Shown here: positions 42,209 to 51,049 of the stretch, piece by piece
Layout of the letters: the number at the start of each line of letters is the position of its first letter
Numbering within the stretch: position 1 is the first letter of the stretch
NCBI GenBank assembly: GCA_964568395.1
Contig: CAZMPN010000012.1
Span: 1 to 56,871 of the forward strand
Direction: 5' to 3'
Length of the DNA: 56,871 nt
Source of the DNA: UBA6016 sp964568395
GTDB lineage: Bacteria > Campylobacterota > Campylobacteria > Campylobacterales > UBA6016
Translations under genes and position numbers: made by a program
Notes under the pieces: model-generated
Databases searched by the model: none
Seen by the model: the letters and a program-made list of their open reading frames with translations, nothing else
What the model was told of the DNA's origin: nothing

Positions 42209-42997
42209 ATGATGAGATCACTCTATACTGCGGCTACAGGAATGATAGCGCAGCAGACGCAAATAGACGTTACGTCGAATAACATAGCGAACGTAAACAC
42301 CATAGGTTATAAAAAAGGAAGAGCGGAGTTTGCCGACCTTCTGTACCAAACAATGCAGTATGCCGGCGCCGCTACGTCAAGCACTACGATGTCGCCTACC
42401 GGAATGGATGTGGGTCTTGGCGTCAGACCTACGAGTATTCAAAAGATGTTTACGCAGGGTAACTTCAAAGAGACCGGAAACGACCTTGATATGGTAATCT
42501 CCGGCAACGGTTTTTTCCAGATCCAAATGCCCGACGGTACTACCGCGTATACCAGAAACGGCTCTTTTAAGGTTGACGGCAACGGCACGGTTGTAACCTC
42601 CGACGGTTATCCGCTTATCCCTCAAATGGTAATTCCTGCCGACGCTACAAAAGTATCAATAGCGCCGGACGGCACAGTGAGTGTTTTGCAGCCTGGACAA
42701 ACGGCATTGCAGCAAATAGGGCAGATAGAGACCGCCACGTTTATAAATCCAGCCGGCCTCCATGCACTCGGAGACAATAACTACGTCAACACTACTGCTT
42801 CCGGCGACGCCATAGTCGGCGTACCGGGACTAGAGGGCAGGGGCGGACTAAGACAAGGGTTTGTAGAGATGAGTAACGTACAGCTTGTGGAGGAGATGAC
42901 CGACCTCATCACCGGACAGAGAGCATATGAGGCGAACTCTAAAGCGATTTTGACATCCGACGAGATGCTTGGCATCGTAAACCAACTTAAGAAATAG
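42209..42997 (+). CDS. flgG: Flagellar distal rod protein FlgG
   Basis: Distal rod protein. The 262-residue protein carries SLYTAATGMIAQQTQID at the start, DVTSNNIANVNTIGYKKGR as the rod motif and ends ITGQRAYEANSKAIL then MLGIVNQLKK. Length and motifs are canonical for FlgG. The small lipoprotein gene starts 3 bases after its stop. Confidence 0.96.
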   Translation: MMRSLYTAATGMIAQQTQIDVTSNNIANVNTIGYKKGRAEFADLLYQTMQYAGAATSSTTMSPTGMDVGLGVRPTSIQKMFTQGNFKETGNDLDMVISGNGFFQIQMPDGTTAYTRNGSFKVDGNGTVVTSDGYPLIPQMVIPADATKVSIAPDGTVSVLQPGQTALQQIGQIETATFINPAGLHALGDNNYVNTTASGDAIVGVPGLEGRGGLRQGFVEMSNVQLVEEMTDLITGQRAYEANSKAILTSDEMLGIVNQLKK

Positions 42998-43000
42998 CAG

Positions 43001-43153
43001 ATGAGGCTGTTTGTTTTATCGTTTCTATGCTTTTTGGTTGCGGGGTGTTCCGCAACCGTGAAGGGCGTGAAGGAAGATACAAAAAATGCTTACGAGTGGT
43101 CTAAGCAAAAAGTAAACGAAGCGGCTACCACGGTCAAAGAAAAGACCGAATAG
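43001..43153 (+). CDS. 50-residue entericidin-like lipoprotein
   Basis: A small gene 3 bases after flgG, read through ATG 43001 to TAG 43153. The N-terminus MRLFVLSFLCFLVAGC has a clear lipobox LVAGC with C16, so the mature product is a lipid-anchored peptide of about 35 residues. The mature part SATVKGVKEDTKNAYEW is helical and charged and resembles entericidins, which begin with a similar TVKGVGED stretch. Entericidins are linked to stress and antidote functions in Enterobacteria; that function is not claimed here. It is cotranscribed with the flagellar rod genes. Confidence 0.68.
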   Translation: MRLFVLSFLCFLVAGCSATVKGVKEDTKNAYEWSKQKVNEAATTVKEKTE

Positions 43154-43155
43154 CT

Positions 43156-44757
43156 CTACGTATCGAAGCGTGCCAGTTTAGAATCAAGCTCTTGGGTCAT
43201 CGCCTCCAGCTTAACGGAAGCCTTTGCTATCTCTTCGGTCTCCGTTGCGTTTTCATTTGACAGCTTACTTATCTTGTCTATCTGTTTGACGCTCTCGCCT
43301 ATGCTCTTTGCGTTATGCAGAGATCTTTCTACTAGTTTTCCTATATTCATGGATATCGTGTCTATTGCGCTTACGCTCGTAAGAACCGTGTCCTCTATGA
43401 CCGTAGAGCTTTGTGCTATTTTTTGCGCATTTTCTGAGTCTTTATTCATTTCGTCGGAAGCGTCGTTGATAGCCTGGATGATTACGCTTATCGTAGAGTT
43501 GATCTCCAGTAGGCTTTTTTGCGTTCTCTCCGCAAGCTTACGCACCTCGTCCGCCACGACAGCAAAACCTCTGCCGTGCTCCCCGGCTCTGGCCGCTTCG
43601 ATAGCCGCGTTCAGCGCTAGCAGGTTCGTCTGATCCGCTATGTCGTTTATGACCGTAAGGACGTTTTTTACTTGATCCGCCTCGTTCGAAAGCCTAGTAA
43701 GTTTGTCTGCGAGCATCGTTTCGGCTTCGGCCTGTCCTCTGATTTGCTCTACCATATTCGTAATATGAGTTTTTGTCGCCGCAAGGTTTTTGCCTGCCTC
43801 TTCTATCTCTTGTTTGCTCGACTCGGCCGTAGCTACAAGTTCGTTTATGGACGCCATTACGCTTTGCCCGTTGTCGCTTTCGTTTTTCGCCAGTTTTGCT
43901 TGCGCTTCTACGCCGCTTTGGATTTTTGAGCTTGATTCGCTAAGCATTACGGCTACTTCGCTGTTTTGCGCGGCGGATCTTTTAGCGTCTTCTATCGTAC
44001 TTCTTAGCTTGGCTATGAGTTCGTTGAAATCCTTGGAAATATCCGCTATTTCGTCTTTGCCGTCTTCGTTTATAGATTTGCTTAGATTGTTGCTGCCGCT
44101 TATTTCGGATATGATTGAAGCTATCTTTCTGACAGGCGCGGCGATCGATTTTGTTATAGCAGTCATAATGATAAACAAAACGATAGAGACCAAAATGGTC
44201 GTAGTAATAGTTACTGTTTTCGCTTTCGCAATCTCTTTGGTGTCGCTCTCTATGATTTTTTTTCTAAGCTCCGAGAGTGTAGCCGACGCGTTTTTGTCTA
44301 TTTTCCTGCTTTTTGAAAGAATGGAAGAGAGTTCTTGCCTCATTGGGTTGTCGATCCACTCCTCTATACTGAGAACGTCTTTTTTGTCTATTATCTCTAT
44401 ACGTCTCGTATTCATAGAGTCCCATTCCGCCATCTTGGACATAACCTGGTCTATCTCTTTTGCGTATTCAGGAGTCGCTTCTTTGAGCTCTTTTGCTTTT
44501 AGTTTCAGCGCGTCGTACGACGCTTTATAATCTTTAATTTCAAGCGGCGTTACGAATATTTGGTAGCCCATAATCGAAGCGGATAAAGATTTTTGCGCAA
44601 ATGCCATTGCGTCTATCGTCTCTATTTTTTTCGCGCTCTCGGTCTTTGTTTCGATAAGATTTGAAAATTCAAGCCACAGTATCCCAAGCCCCAAAAGGAC
44701 TACCGCTTGAACCAGAATAAGACGCGTTTTGATAGTTGTTTGTCGTAAAATTCCCAT
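43156..44757 (-). CDS. Methyl-accepting chemotaxis protein
   Basis: A 533-residue chemoreceptor. Membrane helix 1 lies at about 12-30, a helical periplasmic domain at about 31-183 and helix 2 at about 184-205, followed by a HAMP domain with APVRKIASIISEIS. The signalling domain contains the highly conserved hairpin tip DQTNLLALNAAIEAARAGE and GRGFAVVADEVRKLAERT. The ligand domain has no recognisable PAS or dCACHE signature and may be a four-helix bundle. It is convergent with the lipoprotein gene with 2 bases between stops. Ligand unknown. Confidence 0.92.
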   Translation of the reverse strand: MGILRQTTIKTRLILVQAVVLLGLGILWLEFSNLIETKTESAKKIETIDAMAFAQKSLSASIMGYQIFVTPLEIKDYKASYDALKLKAKELKEATPEYAKEIDQVMSKMAEWDSMNTRRIEIIDKKDVLSIEEWIDNPMRQELSSILSKSRKIDKNASATLSELRKKIIESDTKEIAKAKTVTITTTILVSIVLFIIMTAITKSIAAPVRKIASIISEISGSNNLSKSINEDGKDEIADISKDFNELIAKLRSTIEDAKRSAAQNSEVAVMLSESSSKIQSGVEAQAKLAKNESDNGQSVMASINELVATAESSKQEIEEAGKNLAATKTHITNMVEQIRGQAEAETMLADKLTRLSNEADQVKNVLTVINDIADQTNLLALNAAIEAARAGEHGRGFAVVADEVRKLAERTQKSLLEINSTISVIIQAINDASDEMNKDSENAQKIAQSSTVIEDTVLTSVSAIDTISMNIGKLVERSLHNAKSIGESVKQIDKISKLSNENATETEEIAKASVKLEAMTQELDSKLARFDT

Positions 44758-44808
44758 CCCGTTTTCCGTTTTGTATTTAATTTGGTTATGAAAGTGTTTT
44801 CTTAATAG

Positions 44809-44868
44809 TATAATTAGTTAGCTGAAAAGAGTGGGCAAAAAAGTTACATATTCTCTTTTTGCCCTTTT
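44809..44868 (+). promoter_or_regulatory. TATAAT and terminator-like hairpin upstream of leuD
   Basis: TATAAT occurs at 44809-44814. A hairpin follows: GGGCAAAAA (44833-44841) pairs with TTTTTGCCC (44856-44864) and then TTTT. This could be a terminator of a short leader or sRNA, or an attenuator before leuD. A closer promoter, TTGCCC with TACAAT at 44883-44888, would place leuD transcription downstream of the hairpin. Confidence 0.4.
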
Positions 44869-44922
44869 AACTCTTGTTTTGTTACAATTTGCAAAAAATA
44901 GACTCTTTTTGCGGGGCATAAA

Positions 44923-45429
44923 ATGAATAATAGTTTTCAAGGCAAAGCCTTTGTTTTCGGCGACAATATAGATACCGACCTAATAATAGCGGCAAGATAC
45001 CTCAATACCTCAAATCCGGCAGAGCTGGCAAAACACGCGATGGAAGACGCGGATCCGGAGTTTGTGAATAAAATCTCAAAAGGCGATATCATCGTAGCCG
45101 GCGAGAACTTCGGATGCGGCTCATCTAGGGAGCACGCCCCCGTGGCTATCAAATATGCGGGGATTTCGGCCGTAATAGCCAAATCGTTTGCTAGGATTTT
45201 TTATAGAAATGCCTTCAATACCGGGCTTGTAATACTAGAGGTCAAAGAAGCGGACAAAATAAGCGAGGGCGATGAGCTAAAAGTAGATTTGGCGGCCGGC
45301 ACGGTACAAAACATCACAAAAAACGAAACTTACGCATTTAACGCAATCCCTCCTTTTATGATGGAGCTGCTAAACGCGGGCGGACTGATGGAGTATGCGG
45401 CGGAAGAGATAAAAAGGGCAAACGTATGA
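44923..45429 (+). CDS. leuD: 3-isopropylmalate dehydratase small subunit LeuD
   Basis: Leucine biosynthesis isomerase subunit. The 168-residue protein has FGDNIDTDLIIAARYL, AGENFGCGSSREHAP, the swivel-domain signature, and YRNAFNTGL. It overlaps leuB by 4 bases. leuA and leuC are not in the window, so the large subunit is encoded elsewhere. Confidence 0.95.
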   Translation: MNNSFQGKAFVFGDNIDTDLIIAARYLNTSNPAELAKHAMEDADPEFVNKISKGDIIVAGENFGCGSSREHAPVAIKYAGISAVIAKSFARIFYRNAFNTGLVILEVKEADKISEGDELKVDLAAGTVQNITKNETYAFNAIPPFMMELLNAGGLMEYAAEEIKRANV

Positions 45430-46487
45430 AAAACTATAAAATAGCGCTAATAAAAGGGGATGGAATAGGTCCCGAGATAATAGACGAAGCGGTAAAGGTG
45501 CTAAAAGCCGTTAGCGCAAAATGCGGCTTTGGGATGGAGTTTGACGAATATCTAATGGGCGGATGCGCCGTAGATGCGTGCAACAATCCGCTCCCAGACG
45601 CTACGATAGAGGGCGCGAAGGCTAGCGACGCCGTGCTTTTCGGCGCGATAGGCGGCTACAAATGGGACAGCTTGCCGAGAGAGCTAAAACCAGAAACCGG
45701 ACTTCTTAAAATCAGAAAAGAGCTTGGCACATACGCAAACCTTCGTCCGGCGGCGGTGTATGACGAACTTCTTGAGGCTAGTCCGCTAAAACCGGAGATA
45801 GCAAAAGGCGTCGACCTTCTAATCGTTAGAGAGCTAACGGGCGGTATATACTTTGGCGAGCCTAGAGGCAGGGACGAGAACAAGGGCTACAACACGATGG
45901 TATACACAAAGCCCGAGATAGAGAGAATCGCAAAAGTGGCGTTCGAGTCCGCCAGAAAAAGAAGAGGCAAAGTAACGAGCGTAGATAAGGCAAATGTGTT
46001 AGAGGTGTCGCAACTTTGGAGGGAGACGGTGACCGAGGTCGCCAAAAACTATCCTGACGTGACGCTAGAGCACCTATATGTCGATAACGCGGCTATGCAG
46101 CTTGTCACAAATCCAAAACAGTTTGACGTCGTGGTGACGGGAAATATATTCGGCGATATACTCTCAGACGAGGCAAGCGTGCTTACGGGTTCAATAGGGC
46201 TTCTAGCAAGTGCGTCTATCGGCGATAAATACGCTATCTATGAGCCAATCCACGGCTCTGCGCCTGACATCGCAGGGCAAGATATCGCAAATCCGATAGC
46301 CACAATACTTAGCGCGGCTATGATGTTAAGATTTTCCCTAAATGAAGTAGAGGCTGCCGACATGATAGAAAATGCGGTAAAATCGGCGCTTAGAGATGGC
46401 ATAAGGACAAAGGATACGGCAAGATTCGGCGCCGTAAAAGTGCTAGGCTGCAAAGATATTGGAACAGAGATAGCAAGCAGGATATAA
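45426..46487 (+). CDS. leuB: 3-isopropylmalate dehydrogenase LeuB
   Basis: NAD-dependent oxidative decarboxylase of leucine synthesis. The 353-residue protein starts KIALIKGDGIGPEI and has LLKIRKELGTYANLRPA, RELTGGIYFGEPRG, YVDNAAMQLV, TGNIFGDILSDEAS and PIHGSAPDIAGQ. The active-site Arg, Tyr, Lys and metal Asp residues are all present. Its stop overlaps the next start by one base. Confidence 0.96.
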   Translation: MKNYKIALIKGDGIGPEIIDEAVKVLKAVSAKCGFGMEFDEYLMGGCAVDACNNPLPDATIEGAKASDAVLFGAIGGYKWDSLPRELKPETGLLKIRKELGTYANLRPAAVYDELLEASPLKPEIAKGVDLLIVRELTGGIYFGEPRGRDENKGYNTMVYTKPEIERIAKVAFESARKRRGKVTSVDKANVLEVSQLWRETVTEVAKNYPDVTLEHLYVDNAAMQLVTNPKQFDVVVTGNIFGDILSDEASVLTGSIGLLASASIGDKYAIYEPIHGSAPDIAGQDIANPIATILSAAMMLRFSLNEVEAADMIENAVKSALRDGIRTKDTARFGAVKVLGCKDIGTEIASRI

Positions 46488-46744
46488 TGAGCGGACTCAA
46501 AACTCTGACGCTAGCCTCGATATATGAATTTCAAGGCCATAAAGAAGATGCCCTTGAGATATATAAGGATATATTAAAAAAAGAACCTCATAATAAAGAG
46601 GCGATAGCGGCCGTTAGGCGACTGAGCGGTATCCATAAGAAGTATAGCGGCGTCAATGCGCAGATGCGTGATTTTTTTCTGTCGATGAAGACCGAGATAG
46701 AGTATAGAGAATTTGAAAGGTGGCTGGGTAGATTATGGAGCTAA
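46487..46744 (+). CDS. Small TPR-like protein
   Basis: An 85-residue cytoplasmic protein. The first half has a TPR helix pair with LASIYEFQGHKEDALEIYKD and EPHNKEAIAAVRRL. The second half is helical and charged. It shares one base with leuB upstream and overlaps the next gene by 10 bases. It resembles the short gene that precedes the CiaD-like gene in Campylobacter. Function unknown. Confidence 0.62.
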   Translation: MSGLKTLTLASIYEFQGHKEDALEIYKDILKKEPHNKEAIAAVRRLSGIHKKYSGVNAQMRDFFLSMKTEIEYREFERWLGRLWS

Positions 46745-47070
46745 AAGACGCCGTACTGTCGACTCTTGCGGAGATAGAAGACAACTATCTGGAAGAGGTA
46801 AAAAAAGAAAACGCCAAAGATAATGCGGCTTCTTCGGTGGCGGAGAGCATGGAGGCTTATGCCGATATCGCCGACAAGGAAGAGAGTCTCGAGAGGTTCC
46901 TTGTAAACCTTAGAGAGAGAATACTCGTACTGTTTGAAGGGCTTTTATCTGTCCAGCAGGAAGGCTCGGGCGAAATTTTACAAGTAGAAAAAAAGCTCGA
47001 TCTGGTAGTCAACTTTCTAGAGTATATGCTTGCGACTATCGACGAAAAACTGGACAAATCGCAGGAGTAG
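46735..47070 (+). CDS. CiaD-like conserved Campylobacterota protein
   Basis: A 111-residue soluble protein. The first half is acidic and helical (ADIADKEESLE) and the second half, with LERFLVNLRERILVLFEGL and LDLVVNFLEYMLATID, is the conserved part. The gene directly precedes cca and purU, the same place as Cj0788 (CiaD) in C. jejuni, to which the second half appears similar. CiaD is reported as a secreted invasion effector there; a role in invasion is not implied here. Assignment rests on remembered similarity and gene order. Confidence 0.5.
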   Translation: MELKDAVLSTLAEIEDNYLEEVKKENAKDNAASSVAESMEAYADIADKEESLERFLVNLRERILVLFEGLLSVQQEGSGEILQVEKKLDLVVNFLEYMLATIDEKLDKSQE

Positions 47071-48189
47071 ATGAATATTTACTCTTTTTTGGATGAGGAA
47101 TCCAAAAATACTTTTGAAAAAATAGCTTCTGCTTTGAAAAGCGCAAAACTATATTTTGCCGGCGGCTGCGTCAGGGATGCGCTGCTCGGCCTTCCTTCCA
47201 AAGATTTTGATATTGAAGTTTACGACATCGACAAAGAGGCTTTCGAAAAAGCTATGGACTCCATAGGCGCCGTTGGTGTCGGCAAAAGCTTCTTCGTATA
47301 TCGCATAAAAAACTTCGACGTATCGCTTCCTAGGCAAGAGAGAAAAGTCGGGCATGGTCATACCGGCTTTGAAGCCGTGGTAATACAAGATAAGAAGCTT
47401 GCTTGCGCAAGGCGCGATTTTACGGTAAATGCGATGCTGCTTGATGCGAAAAACTTCGAGCTGCTGGATTTTTTCGGCGGAAAAAATGATCTGCGCTCAA
47501 AGACGCTGCGCGTAGTGAACGGCGAGAGCTTTGCCGAAGACAGCCTTCGTGTTCTAAGGGCTATGCAGTTTGCCGCAAGATTTGGCTTTAGGATAGAGCC
47601 AAAAAGCGTCGATATATGCCGCAAGATTCCGCTTGACGACATATCGGCTTCAAGGATATTCGCCGAGTTTGAAAAGCTGTTTTGCGCAAAATACCAGATA
47701 TTCGGCGCTTACTATCTTTTCAAACTGCGTATAGCCGAGAAGCTTTTCGGCATAAATATGGAGTTTGGCTCATTTCTTCGTTTCGCCAAAAATATTGCTC
47801 GTTCGCGGCGTTTTTTCAAAAGAAATATGCCGGGAGCTTTTCTGTACGGGCTATTTTTGACTTTTAGGCCGAACAAAAATAGCTTTTTGGATAAAATCGG
47901 CGCTCCAAACTCGTATAAAAAGATGTTTGCCGTCCAGAAGCTGCCTCCAAAAAAGGTTAGCGAGAGATTTTTGGCCGGACTCTCCATGAAGGTTCCAATA
48001 TCGGAATGGCTTGGGGCGTATAGGGCTGATGTGAAAGAGATGGCGCAACGTATCGGAGTATGGGATGAAGGCTACAAACCGCAGATAACGCACCAAAAAG
48101 TGATATCTATGGGGTTTAAAAATGCCGAAATATCAAAGAACTATTCACTATTGCTTGCAAAAGAGATAAGAGAAAAATTTAGGGGCTAG
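47071..48189 (+). CDS. cca: CCA-adding/poly(A) polymerase family tRNA nucleotidyltransferase
   Basis: A 372-residue class II nucleotidyltransferase. The head has YFAGGCVRDALLG (GG at 31-32) and the catalytic DFD (D45, D47), then LGRDFTVN-like ARRDFTVNAM and GESFAEDSLRVLRAMQFAA. The C-terminal half is the helical body. It starts on the base after the previous stop. All tRNA genes in this window encode CCA, so it probably serves mainly repair. Confidence 0.87.
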   Translation: MNIYSFLDEESKNTFEKIASALKSAKLYFAGGCVRDALLGLPSKDFDIEVYDIDKEAFEKAMDSIGAVGVGKSFFVYRIKNFDVSLPRQERKVGHGHTGFEAVVIQDKKLACARRDFTVNAMLLDAKNFELLDFFGGKNDLRSKTLRVVNGESFAEDSLRVLRAMQFAARFGFRIEPKSVDICRKIPLDDISASRIFAEFEKLFCAKYQIFGAYYLFKLRIAEKLFGINMEFGSFLRFAKNIARSRRFFKRNMPGAFLYGLFLTFRPNKNSFLDKIGAPNSYKKMFAVQKLPPKKVSERFLAGLSMKVPISEWLGAYRADVKEMAQRIGVWDEGYKPQITHQKVISMGFKNAEISKNYSLLLAKEIREKFRG

Positions 48190-48190
48190 A

Positions 48191-49024
48191 ATGGAAAAAA
48201 TTGTTCTAATAGATTGCGAAGACAGTACAGGGCTAATATATAAAATAAGTAAGATTTTTTTTGAAAACGGCCTGAATGTCGAAAAGAACGATGAGTTTGT
48301 CGAAAAAGAGAAGAATAGATTTTTTATGCGTACCGAAATTAGCGGCGACGCCGATTTTGAGCTGGTTGAAAAACTATTAAGGCGCGACCTGCCAAAAGAT
48401 GCGAATCTAAGAATAGTGGAGAAGGGCAGAAAAAAACGGGTGCTGTTGTTTGCCACAAAAGAGTCGCACTGCCTTGGCGACATACTGATAAGATACAATA
48501 GCGGGGAGATAGATGCCGAAGTTTTGGGCGTCGTAGCAAACCACGATACTCTTCGCCATCTTGTCGAGAAGTTTGAGCTGCCGTTTTATCATATATCCGC
48601 AGAAGGAATCGGCAGGGAAGAGCATGAGGCCAAGGTGGTCGAGCTTGCAAAAAGTCTATCTCCGGACCTTCTGGTGCTTGCTAAATATATGAGGATATTG
48701 ACGCCAAATTTCGTTTCCAGCTTTGAAGGCAAAATAGTAAATATACACCACTCCTTCCTACCGGCTTTTATCGGCGCAAATCCCTACAAGCAGGCGTATG
48801 AGCGCGGCGTAAAAATAATAGGCGCAACAGCCCACTTCGTAAATAACAATCTGGACGAAGGCCCAATTATCGCGCAGGATATCGTCAAGGTAGACCATAG
48901 CTACGGATGGGAAGAGATGAGAAACCTGGGCCGGGACGTGGAAAAGATAGTCTTGGCGAAGGCCATTAAGCTCGCGCTAGAGGATAGAATCTTCGTTTAC
49001 GACAATAAAACCGTTATCTTTTAA
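48191..49024 (+). CDS. purU: Formyltetrahydrofolate deformylase PurU
   Basis: A 277-residue enzyme releasing formate from 10-formyl-THF, feeding purine synthesis and one-carbon balance. The ACT domain covers about 1-80 (LIDCEDSTGLIYKISKIFF). The formyltransferase domain has LLFATKESHCLGDIL, VVANHDTLRHL, LAKYMRILTPNFV, NIHHSFLPAFIGANPY with the catalytic His, and GATAHFVNNNLDEGPIIAQD with Asp. One base separates it from cca, matching C. jejuni order. Confidence 0.94.
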   Translation: MEKIVLIDCEDSTGLIYKISKIFFENGLNVEKNDEFVEKEKNRFFMRTEISGDADFELVEKLLRRDLPKDANLRIVEKGRKKRVLLFATKESHCLGDILIRYNSGEIDAEVLGVVANHDTLRHLVEKFELPFYHISAEGIGREEHEAKVVELAKSLSPDLLVLAKYMRILTPNFVSSFEGKIVNIHHSFLPAFIGANPYKQAYERGVKIIGATAHFVNNNLDEGPIIAQDIVKVDHSYGWEEMRNLGRDVEKIVLAKAIKLALEDRIFVYDNKTVIF

Positions 49025-49084
49025 TGCCTCATAGGCTAGAATTAAAACAAATAAATCAATAATAAAATAGGGAAACGATCAAAA

Positions 49085-50005
49085 ATGAATACTGCTGATT
49101 TTATTTGGATGGACGGAGAGTTTGTAGCTTGGAACGATGCAAACGTACACGTCCTTTCGCACTCGCTTCATTACGGAAATGCCGCGATAGAAGGCACGAA
49201 GGCATATAAAACAGATAAGGGCTACGCCATCTTCAAATTGAGAGAGCATACGCAAAGGCTCCTTAACTCAGCAAAGATGACGCTTATGAAGGTGCCTTTT
49301 ACGGTAGAAGAGTTGGAGGCCGCACAAGTAGAGCTATTTAAGAAAAACAGCTTTAAAGACGGCAGCGTCTATCTTAGGCCTTTGGTATATCTCGGATACG
49401 GTGTTATGGGTCTGTATCACGCAAACGCTCCGGTAAGGGTTGCGATAGCTGCATGGGAGTGGGGCGCCTACCTTGGAGAAGAAGGACTCAGAAACGGGAT
49501 AAGGCTAAAAATTTCCTCTTTTACTAGAAGCTCCAATAAATCCACAATGGGCAAGGCTAAAGCGAGCGCGAACTACCTAAACTCGCAAATGGCTAAATAC
49601 GAGGCGGTAGAGTGCGGGTACGACGAAGCGTTGCTTCTTGACGACGAGGGGTATGTTGCGGAAGCTAGCGGCGCATGTTTCTTTATGGTCAGAGACGGCA
49701 AGCTCATATCTCCTCCAAACGACAACTCGCTAGAGTCCATTACGCAAGCAACAGTTATCGAATTGGCGCAGAGTATGGGTATAGAGGTCGTGAGAAGAAG
49801 AATTACCAGAGAAGAGATATATATCGCGGATGAGGCGTTCTTGACCGGAACGGCGGCAGAGATTACGCCTATTAGAGAAGTGGACGCGAGGGTAGTCGGA
49901 ATAGGGAGAATGGGACCTATGACGGAGAAGCTTCAAAAGAAATATTTCGACATCGTAAACGGAAGAGATCCTGCTTACGAAAAACATTTGACATACATAA
50001 AATAA
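49085..50005 (+). CDS. ilvE: Branched-chain amino acid aminotransferase IlvE
   Basis: PLP aminotransferase for valine, isoleucine and leucine. The 306-residue protein has SHSLHYGNAAIEGTKAY near the start, KASANYLNSQMAKYEA with K159 as the likely PLP lysine, and EASGACFFMVRDGKLISPP. AEITPIREVDARVVG marks the C-terminal cofactor loop. It is followed after 9 bases by a prohibitin-family gene. Confidence 0.95.
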   Translation: MNTADFIWMDGEFVAWNDANVHVLSHSLHYGNAAIEGTKAYKTDKGYAIFKLREHTQRLLNSAKMTLMKVPFTVEELEAAQVELFKKNSFKDGSVYLRPLVYLGYGVMGLYHANAPVRVAIAAWEWGAYLGEEGLRNGIRLKISSFTRSSNKSTMGKAKASANYLNSQMAKYEAVECGYDEALLLDDEGYVAEASGACFFMVRDGKLISPPNDNSLESITQATVIELAQSMGIEVVRRRITREEIYIADEAFLTGTAAEITPIREVDARVVGIGRMGPMTEKLQKKYFDIVNGRDPAYEKHLTYIK

Positions 50006-50014
50006 GGACTTTTC

Positions 50015-51049
50015 ATGGCAGTCGATATGAACGACTATTTCAACAAAAAAAACGGCGGCGACAAAAAACCTGGCGGCGAGTTCGTACCACCTAAGATGCC
50101 GGAATTTCTAAAAGGCGGCGGCAACAAAATGACCGCGGTTTATCTGGTCGGCGCCGCTATTTTGCTGCTTGCGCTGTTTCGTCCTTTTGTGATAATAAAC
50201 TCCGGAGAGACCGGTATCCTAGTCACTCTCGGCAAGTATGAGAAAACGCCTTTGTATCCTGGGTTTCATGTATTCTTGCCGATGATGCAAAAAGTAATAG
50301 TCGTGGATAGCAAAGTCAGAATAGTCAACTATACGTCCGAGGATACGGCTGCCGCCATAGACAAAAGAGGGGTTGCGAAGATGGCACCGATTCAAGTGCT
50401 TGATTCTAGAGGGCTTCCGGTAGAGGTGGAGCTTACTATCCAATATAGCCTGACCCCTGAAAAGGCTGCGGACGCAATAGCTACGCTAGGCCTAAACTGG
50501 GAAGAAAAAACGATACATCCGAATATAAGAGACGTAGTTCGTTCGGTCGTAGGCAACTTTAAAGCCGAAGAACTGCCGACAAAAAGAGATGAAATAGCGG
50601 CACATATAACGCAAGGCATGCAAAAGGCAATCGAAAAAATAAAAAACCAGCCTATCGTTCTTAACTCCATACAGCTTAGGAATATAGCTCTTCCGGAAAA
50701 AGTCAAAGAGCAGATAGAGAGGGTGCAGATAGCGAACCAGGAGGCCGAGAGAACCAAGTATGAGGTCGAGAGGGCCAAACAGGAGGCGCAAAAAGCCGCA
50801 GAGATAGCAAAAGGCAACGCTGAGGCAAAAATAATAGAAGCGAAAGGTCAGGCGCAGGCGAACGAGCTTATCGGTAAATCGCTGACTACCAATCTTGTTA
50901 AGATGAAGCAGATAGAAGCTCAGGCGAAGTTTAACGATGCGCTGAAAGAAAACAAAGATGCAAAGGTATTCTTGACGCCTAACGGAGCCATGCCTTCAAT
51001 ATGGATGGATATGAAAGAACCAAAGCAGGGTGCGGCGGCGACTAAATGA
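50015..51049 (+). CDS. Prohibitin/HflK-type SPFH membrane protein
   Basis: A 344-residue protein with a Gly/Lys-rich N-terminus, one membrane helix (about 42-58, VYLVGAAILLLALFRPF) and an SPFH domain (about 60-240) with ETGILVTLGKYEKTPLYPG and YPGFHVFLPMMQ nearby. A long coiled coil (about 220-300) ends in a tail KVFLTPNGAMPSIWMD. Prohibitin homologues scaffold membrane proteases such as FtsH. Gene position after ilvE matches C. jejuni. It overlaps hisIE by 4 bases. Confidence 0.85.
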   Translation: MAVDMNDYFNKKNGGDKKPGGEFVPPKMPEFLKGGGNKMTAVYLVGAAILLLALFRPFVIINSGETGILVTLGKYEKTPLYPGFHVFLPMMQKVIVVDSKVRIVNYTSEDTAAAIDKRGVAKMAPIQVLDSRGLPVEVELTIQYSLTPEKAADAIATLGLNWEEKTIHPNIRDVVRSVVGNFKAEELPTKRDEIAAHITQGMQKAIEKIKNQPIVLNSIQLRNIALPEKVKEQIERVQIANQEAERTKYEVERAKQEAQKAAEIAKGNAEAKIIEAKGQAQANELIGKSLTTNLVKMKQIEAQAKFNDALKENKDAKVFLTPNGAMPSIWMDMKEPKQGAAATK

